Assembly: GCA_031290955.1 (NCBI GenBank)
Contig: JAISLJ010000047.1
Location: 1 to 12,123, forward strand
DNA length: 12,123 bases
Origin: Zoogloeaceae bacterium
GTDB taxonomy: Bacteria > Pseudomonadota > Gammaproteobacteria > Burkholderiales > Rhodocyclaceae
Direction of reading: 5' to 3'
Within the stretch, counting starts at the first letter, position 1, and every line of letters starts with the position of its first letter. This document shows positions 6,962 through 12,123 of this stretch, one piece after another. A program made the translations under genes and the position numbers. The notes beneath the pieces were generated by a model. It was not told where the DNA came from, did not search any database, and saw nothing but the letters and a program-made list of their open reading frames with translations.

Positions 6962-7810
6962 ATGGCAAGGACTCGACAAAACGCAATGACGACGCTGCTG
7001 GATGTTCCCGCCCTGCAACAAGCCTTGGGTCCGGATGCAGGGCGCTTTCGCGTGGAGGCGCTCGCCGTTTGCGACTCCACCAACGCCCGCTTGCTGGAAC
7101 GCGCCCGGACACAGGAAGGCGATGCGGACGCCGCCATCATGACGGTGCTCGTCGCCGACCAGCAGACGCAAGGGCGTGGTCGCCGGGGGCGTCCGTGGAT
7201 TGCCAGTCCGGAAAAAAGCCTCACCTTCTCCCTGCTCTGGCATGCGCCGCTGGCGCTTGCACATCTTTCCGGCCTGAGTCTGGGATTGGGCCTTGCACTG
7301 GCGCGCGCGCTGGAGCACTTCGGGGCCAGGGATTTGTTCCTGAAATGGCCCAATGACCTGCTGTGTCGCCAGGCGGGCGCAAGCGCCAAGCTGGCGGGCA
7401 TTCTCGTGGAAATCGCCGGGACGGCGGAGCCTTCCGGGAACCCTGTCGTCGTGGCGGGCATCGGCATCAATCTTGTCGCGCCGGACAACACGGATCAGGC
7501 CGCCGCCGGGCTTTCCGCCTGCTGCCCGCACATGCCGGAGCGCGCCCTGCTCCTCGCCGCCGTGCTGCGGGAAATGGCGCGAGTGCTGGATATCTTCGCG
7601 GACAGCGGTTTTGCCGTCGCCTTGCGCGACGCATGGCAACGGCGGCACATCGCGCAAGACCAGCCCGTTTGCCTGTTGGATGCGGGCCGGGTTGTGGCCC
7701 AGGGCATTTGCCGGGGCGTCGATGCCGATGGCGCCTTGTTGCTTGAAGAGGCGACGGGCATTCGTCGCCACCTTGCTGGCGACCTGAGCCTGCGACCGGG
7801 ATTTTCCTGA
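6962..7810 (+). CDS. birA: Biotin--[acetyl-CoA-carboxylase] ligase (no HTH domain)
   Basis: The enzyme makes biotinyl-5'-AMP and attaches biotin to the carrier lysine of acetyl-CoA carboxylase (AccB) and related carboxylases in the cytoplasm. The 282-residue product has the catalytic core: the CDSTN segment (37-41), biotinoyl-AMP loop GRGRRGRPW (71-79), KWPNDLL (128-134), KLAGILVE with the conserved lysine (Lys143), GIGIN (166-170), and a small C-terminal beta domain (about 232-282). E. coli BirA's N-terminal DNA-binding HTH is absent, so this type is not expected to repress the bio operon. The start is uncertain: ATG 6962 has no Shine-Dalgarno, while ATG 6986 (274 residues) has AAGGA 14-18 nt upstream. 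It lies 19 bp after the PsiF-repeat gene. Its stop overlaps the coaX start by one base. Confidence 0.95.
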   Translation: MARTRQNAMTTLLDVPALQQALGPDAGRFRVEALAVCDSTNARLLERARTQEGDADAAIMTVLVADQQTQGRGRRGRPWIASPEKSLTFSLLWHAPLALAHLSGLSLGLGLALARALEHFGARDLFLKWPNDLLCRQAGASAKLAGILVEIAGTAEPSGNPVVVAGIGINLVAPDNTDQAAAGLSACCPHMPERALLLAAVLREMARVLDIFADSGFAVALRDAWQRRHIAQDQPVCLLDAGRVVAQGICRGVDADGALLLEEATGIRRHLAGDLSLRPGFS

Positions 7811-8598
7811 TGTTTGCCTGTTTTGATGCTGGCAACAGCCGCCTGAAATGGGGCCTCGCGGATGCCGGGGGCTGGCGCGGGCAAGGTTGGGCCGAGTGGT
7901 CGCGGCTTGACCGGCTCGCCGCCCAGATCCACACCTGGCCCGCCCTGCGCGAGAACCTCTGGGTGAGCGTTGCCCACCCCGAACTGGAAGCGCGCCTGCT
8001 CGCCCTCCTCGCCGCCGTGCTCCCTGATGTGCCGTTGCGGCGCATTCACGCCACGGCACAAGCGGGGGGCGTCACCAACGGCTACAGCGCGCCTGCAACC
8101 CTGGGCGCGGATCGCTGGTGCGCCCTGATTGGCGCGCGGGCGCTGGAGCGGCGCGCCTGCCTCGTGGTCATGGCCGGGACGGCAACCACGGTGGATAGCC
8201 TTGACGCCGCCGGAAACTTCCTGGGCGGCATGATCCTCCCCGGCATTCAAATGATGAAAGAATCCCTGGCCCGTGGCACGGCGCGCCTGCCGCTTGCCGA
8301 CGGCGCGCCCGCGCCATTTCCCCGCGATACCCAGAGCGCCATTGCCACCGGTTGCCTGGAAGCACAGGCCGGGGCCATCGAACGCGCCTTTTCCCGCCTG
8401 CCGGATGCGGCCTGCTGCATTCTTTCCGGCGGCGCCACCCCCCTTCTCGCCCCCCGCCTTTCCCTCCCCCTGCTGCAACGCCCCAACCTGGTACTGGAAG
8501 GCATGCGCCGCATTCATCAAGGATCGGAGGACGGGATAGAGGATAGCAAACCCATCGGCATCCTTGCCGCTTTGCGATCTGACGCCAGCCCCTCATGA
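7810..8598 (+). CDS. coaX: Type III pantothenate kinase
   Basis: CoaX phosphorylates pantothenate, the first step of coenzyme A synthesis. It needs a monovalent cation and, unlike CoaA, resists CoA feedback. The 262-residue product shows the ASKHA-fold motifs of this type: phosphate-binding DAGNSRLKWG (6-15), GVTNGY then PATLGADRW (about 87-103), the AGTATTVDSLD motif (122-132) and GGMILPG (139-145). A further GG motif is CILSGGAT, about 208-215. In Bordetella this family was first described as Baf, the Bvg accessory factor. Its ATG shares one base with the birA stop, and its own stop overlaps tyrA as ATGA, so birA, coaX and tyrA appear translationally coupled. The birA-coaX pairing recurs in betaproteobacteria. 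Confidence 0.96.
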   Translation: MFACFDAGNSRLKWGLADAGGWRGQGWAEWSRLDRLAAQIHTWPALRENLWVSVAHPELEARLLALLAAVLPDVPLRRIHATAQAGGVTNGYSAPATLGADRWCALIGARALERRACLVVMAGTATTVDSLDAAGNFLGGMILPGIQMMKESLARGTARLPLADGAPAPFPRDTQSAIATGCLEAQAGAIERAFSRLPDAACCILSGGATPLLAPRLSLPLLQRPNLVLEGMRRIHQGSEDGIEDSKPIGILAALRSDASPS

Positions 8599-9509
8599 AC
8601 GAAATCCCGGAATTCAACAAGATTGTCATCTACGGCGTGGGCCTGATTGGCGGCTCCTTTGCGCTGGCGCTCAAGGCGAGCGGGGCGGTGGGGGAGGTGG
8701 TGGGTTTCGGGCGGCGGCCGGAGAATCTGGCGGATGCCTTGGATTTGGGAATCATCGACCGCATCGGCGCGGATTGTGCGCTTGAACTCGTGGATGCCGA
8801 TCTGGCGCTGGTCGCCACGCCCGTTGCCCAGATGCCAGCAGTGTTCGCCCGGATCGCGCCCTGCCTTGGCCCGCGCACCGTCATTACCGATGGCGGCAGC
8901 ACCAAGACCGATGTCGTCCAGGCTGCCCGCGCCGCGCTGGGCGACAGGATCGGGCGCTTCGTCCCCGCGCATCCCATCGCCGGGACGGAAAACAGCGGCG
9001 CGGCGGCGGCAAGGCGCGATCTTTACCAGGGCCGCAAGGTGATCGTGACCGCGCTGCCCGAAAATACAAACGCATCCCAGGCGCGTGTAAAACGCGCCTG
9101 GGCGCTGTGCGGCGCGGATCTCCACGAACTTACGCCGGAACAACACGACCGCGTGCTTGCCGCCGTGAGCCACCTGCCCCACCTGCTGGCCTTCGCTTTG
9201 GTGCGCGACCTGGCCGAGCGCCCGGACGCGCCGCTCTTCTTCGATTTCGCCGCTTCCGGCTTCCGCGATTTCACCCGCATTGCCGCCAGCCATCCGGAAA
9301 TGTGGCGCGACATCTGCCTCGCCAACCGCGCCGCGCTGCTCGCGGAAATCGAAACCTACCAGCAACAACTGGAGGAATTCAGGACGGCGCTCGAACAAAA
9401 AAACGGCCTCCTGCTGGAAGAACGTTTCTCCATCGCCCGCAAGGCGAGACGCGATTGGGGGCGCAGGGATTCGGAAAAAAACAGCTCGCAAACTGGCGAT
9501 GGAGTTTGA
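8595..9509 (+). CDS. tyrA: Prephenate dehydrogenase TyrA
   Basis: TyrA oxidatively decarboxylates prephenate to 4-hydroxyphenylpyruvate with NAD(P)+ in tyrosine biosynthesis; some members also accept arogenate. The 304-residue product has a Rossmann nucleotide site GVGLIGGS (14-21), DGGSTKTD (99-106), the catalytic histidine region HPIAGTENSG (from His126), SHLPHLLAF (192-200) and SGFRDFTRIAASHPEMW (221-237), followed by the helical dimerisation domain. It has neither a fused chorismate mutase nor a C-terminal AroA. The start overlaps the coaX stop (ATGA). A perfect 11-bp inverted repeat lies inside the gene at 9076-9102. The C-terminal 20 or so residues are charged and polar. It is the last + strand gene here; argJ converges on it. 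Cofactor and substrate preference (NAD or NADP, prephenate or arogenate) cannot be told with confidence. Confidence 0.95.
   Translation: MNEIPEFNKIVIYGVGLIGGSFALALKASGAVGEVVGFGRRPENLADALDLGIIDRIGADCALELVDADLALVATPVAQMPAVFARIAPCLGPRTVITDGGSTKTDVVQAARAALGDRIGRFVPAHPIAGTENSGAAAARRDLYQGRKVIVTALPENTNASQARVKRAWALCGADLHELTPEQHDRVLAAVSHLPHLLAFALVRDLAERPDAPLFFDFAASGFRDFTRIAASHPEMWRDICLANRAALLAEIETYQQQLEEFRTALEQKNGLLLEERFSIARKARRDWGRRDSEKNSSQTGDGV
9076..9102. repeat. Perfect 11-bp inverted repeat inside tyrA
   Basis: CCCAGGCGCGT (9076-9086) and ACGCGCCTGGG (9092-9102) are exact reverse complements separated by GTAAA. The resulting hairpin is GC-rich and terminator-like in shape but has no T-tract. It lies in codons for about residues 161-170 (SQARVKRAWA), a variable surface stretch, without disturbing the reading frame or the TyrA motifs. 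No second copy is seen in this window. Confidence 0.75.
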
Positions 9510-9666
9510 ATGTCGCATCCCATCCTTTGTTGCGCACATCATCAAACGACCATGAAAAACTCACGATATTCTGACCCTTTCGTCAATATTTCGCGCAAAA
9601 ATCATCGCGTGGGAAATGCTGGACCGGCCTGGAATCCATGTTTGCCGCATCATTGCGCCCCTGGAG
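9510..9666. other. Convergent intergenic region between tyrA and argJ
   Basis: This 157-bp gap separates two genes that converge. It is clearly more AT-rich than the surroundings, especially 9537-9600. A weak stem TGAC (9572-9575) / GTCA (9582-9585), with ATAT arms outside it and a 2-nt bulge, followed by ATATTT, could act as a modest terminator, but nothing strong is visible. A 59-codon frame starting at 9510 has no family character. Confidence 0.4.
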
Positions 9667-10905
<1,239 letters not shown>

Positions 10906-10950
10906 GTTTCTTTCCTGAATGGGTTAAAACGGAACGGGTTGGGAAATGCC

Positions 10951-12123
10951 TTAACGCGCAATCGCCCGATAGCCAATGTCCTTGCGGTGCTGCATCCCCT
11001 CCCAGGCTATCGTGGCGACCGCTTCGTAGGCGCGTTTTTGCGCCTGTTTGATGTTCTCGCCCAGCGCGGTGACGCAAAGTACGCGCCCGCCTGCGGTGAC
11101 GATTTCGCCCTCTTGCGCCGCCGTGCCTGCGTGAAAGACGTGCGTATCCGCGTCAAAGCGGTTGTCATCGGGCAGGCCTTCGATAACATCGCCTGTTTTC
11201 GGCGTACCGGGATAATTCGCGGCGGCCAACACCACGCCCAGCGCCACGCGCCGATCCCATTCAGCTTCCACCTGATCCAGCGTGCCGTCGATGGCGTGTT
11301 CGAGCAAGGTCACGAGGTCGGATTTCAGGCGCATCAGGATGGGCTGCGTTTCCGGGTCGCCCATGCGGCAATTGAATTCCAGCGTCTTTACGTCGCCCTT
11401 CTTGCTCACCATCAGGCCCGCGTAGAGAAAGCCGGTGAAGGGGATGCCGTCGGCGGCCATGCCCTTGACCGTGGGCGAGATGATCTCGCGCATGACTTTG
11501 GCGTGAATCTCCGGCGTGACGACCGGCGCGGGCGAATACGCGCCCATGCCGCCCGTGTTGGGGCCAGTGTCGCCATCGCCAATGCGCTTGTGATCCTGGC
11601 TGGAAGCCAGCGGCAGGATATGCTTGCCATCCACCATGACGATGAAGCTGGCTTCCTCGCCCTCCAGGAATTCCTCAATCACCACCCGCGCCCCGGCTGC
11701 GCCCAGCATCCCGTCAATGGCGGCATGGGCTTCGGCAAGCGTCAGGGCGACGACCACGCCCTTGCCCGCCGCGAGGCCGTCGGCCTTGATGACGATGGGC
11801 GCGCCTTGTTTTTCCACGTAGTCATGCGCGGCGGCGGCGTCGGAGAAGGTGGCGAAGGCAGCCGTCGGAATATGATGACGCGCCATGAATCGCTTGGCGA
11901 AATCCTTGGAGGATTCGAGTTGCGCGGCGGCCTTTGTGGGGCCAAAGATTTTCAGGCCGCGCGCGCGAAAGATATCCACGATACCCGCCGCCAGTGGCGC
12001 TTCCGGGCCGACCACGGTGAACAGAATGTCGTTTTGCGCGGCGAAATCCGCCAGCGCCGCCGGGTCGGTCAGCGGCAGGTTCTCGACTTCATGCTCCCGC
12101 GCCGTCCCGGCATTGCCCGGCGC
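10951..12123 (-). CDS. purD: Phosphoribosylamine--glycine ligase PurD (5' end beyond the window)
   Basis: PurD (GAR synthetase) joins glycine to phosphoribosylamine with ATP, the second step of de novo purine synthesis. The frame is open to the window edge, giving 390 residues. The first visible ones (APGNAGTAREHEVENLPLTD) correspond to a region about 30 residues into the family, so only the N-terminal strand and GGGGREHAL region is missing. A GTG at 12013-12015 is internal, not the start. ATP-grasp features follow: VVGPEAPLAAGI, IVIKADGLAAGKGVV, EEFLEGEEASF, SSQDHKRIGDGDTGPNTGGM and the metal-site EFNCRMGDPETQ. The C-terminal domain is complete and ends at TAA 10951-10953. argJ follows 45 bp downstream. 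Confidence 0.97.
   Translation of the reverse strand, partial: APGNAGTAREHEVENLPLTDPAALADFAAQNDILFTVVGPEAPLAAGIVDIFRARGLKIFGPTKAAAQLESSKDFAKRFMARHHIPTAAFATFSDAAAAHDYVEKQGAPIVIKADGLAAGKGVVVALTLAEAHAAIDGMLGAAGARVVIEEFLEGEEASFIVMVDGKHILPLASSQDHKRIGDGDTGPNTGGMGAYSPAPVVTPEIHAKVMREIISPTVKGMAADGIPFTGFLYAGLMVSKKGDVKTLEFNCRMGDPETQPILMRLKSDLVTLLEHAIDGTLDQVEAEWDRRVALGVVLAAANYPGTPKTGDVIEGLPDDNRFDADTHVFHAGTAAQEGEIVTAGGRVLCVTALGENIKQAQKRAYEAVATIAWEGMQHRKDIGYRAIAR

Noticed and set aside
12013..12015. GTG as the purD start
   Set aside because: The frame continues to the window edge with clear PurD sequence (GNAGTAREHEVENLPL), so the gene starts outside the window.

Overview
The window is about 12.1 kb of GC-rich chromosomal DNA carrying densely packed housekeeping genes. 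Gene content and protein sequence point to a betaproteobacterium. Clues are the rpoN-hpf-ptsN-hprK cluster, a type III pantothenate kinase (the Bordetella Baf family) directly behind a biotin ligase that lacks the N-terminal HTH, and a stand-alone TyrA. Rhodocyclales or a related order is my inference. I saw no rRNA, tRNA, CRISPR array, insertion sequence, integrase or phage gene.

Layout on the + strand. The window opens with the last 46 codons of a FepA-like TonB-dependent receptor (1-143). A 422-bp intergenic stretch (144-565) follows; it holds a candidate recA promoter, several dyads and one possible tiny membrane-peptide ORF. Then comes a tight run: recA (566-1606), recX (overlaps recA by 8 bp), lptB (ATGA overlap with recX), rpoN, hpf, ptsN and hprK. 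Next are a secreted PsiF-repeat protein (6622-6942), birA, coaX (1-bp overlap) and tyrA (ATGA overlap), ending at 9509. Convergent to these, on the - strand, lie argJ (10905-9667) and, upstream of it, purD (10951 to beyond the window edge; its first 30 or so codons are missing).

How the genes relate. RecA and RecX form the recombination/SOS module. LptB is the ATPase that powers LPS export. RpoN (sigma-54), Hpf (ribosome hibernation), EIIA-Ntr and HPr kinase/phosphorylase form the conserved nitrogen-related PTS and stress block. BirA, CoaX, TyrA, ArgJ and PurD serve cofactor, amino-acid and purine metabolism.

Honest appraisal. This is mostly an ordinary core-genome region and I found no convincing new system. 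The points most worth checking are: LptB opens with about 107 residues of Pro/Ala/Ser/Glu-rich, repeat-bearing, apparently disordered sequence, with recX rather than lptA in front of it; tyrA contains a perfect 11-bp inverted repeat; a strong hairpin precedes ptsN; and recA lacks a recognisable CTGT-N8-ACAG LexA box but has other dyads at its candidate promoter.
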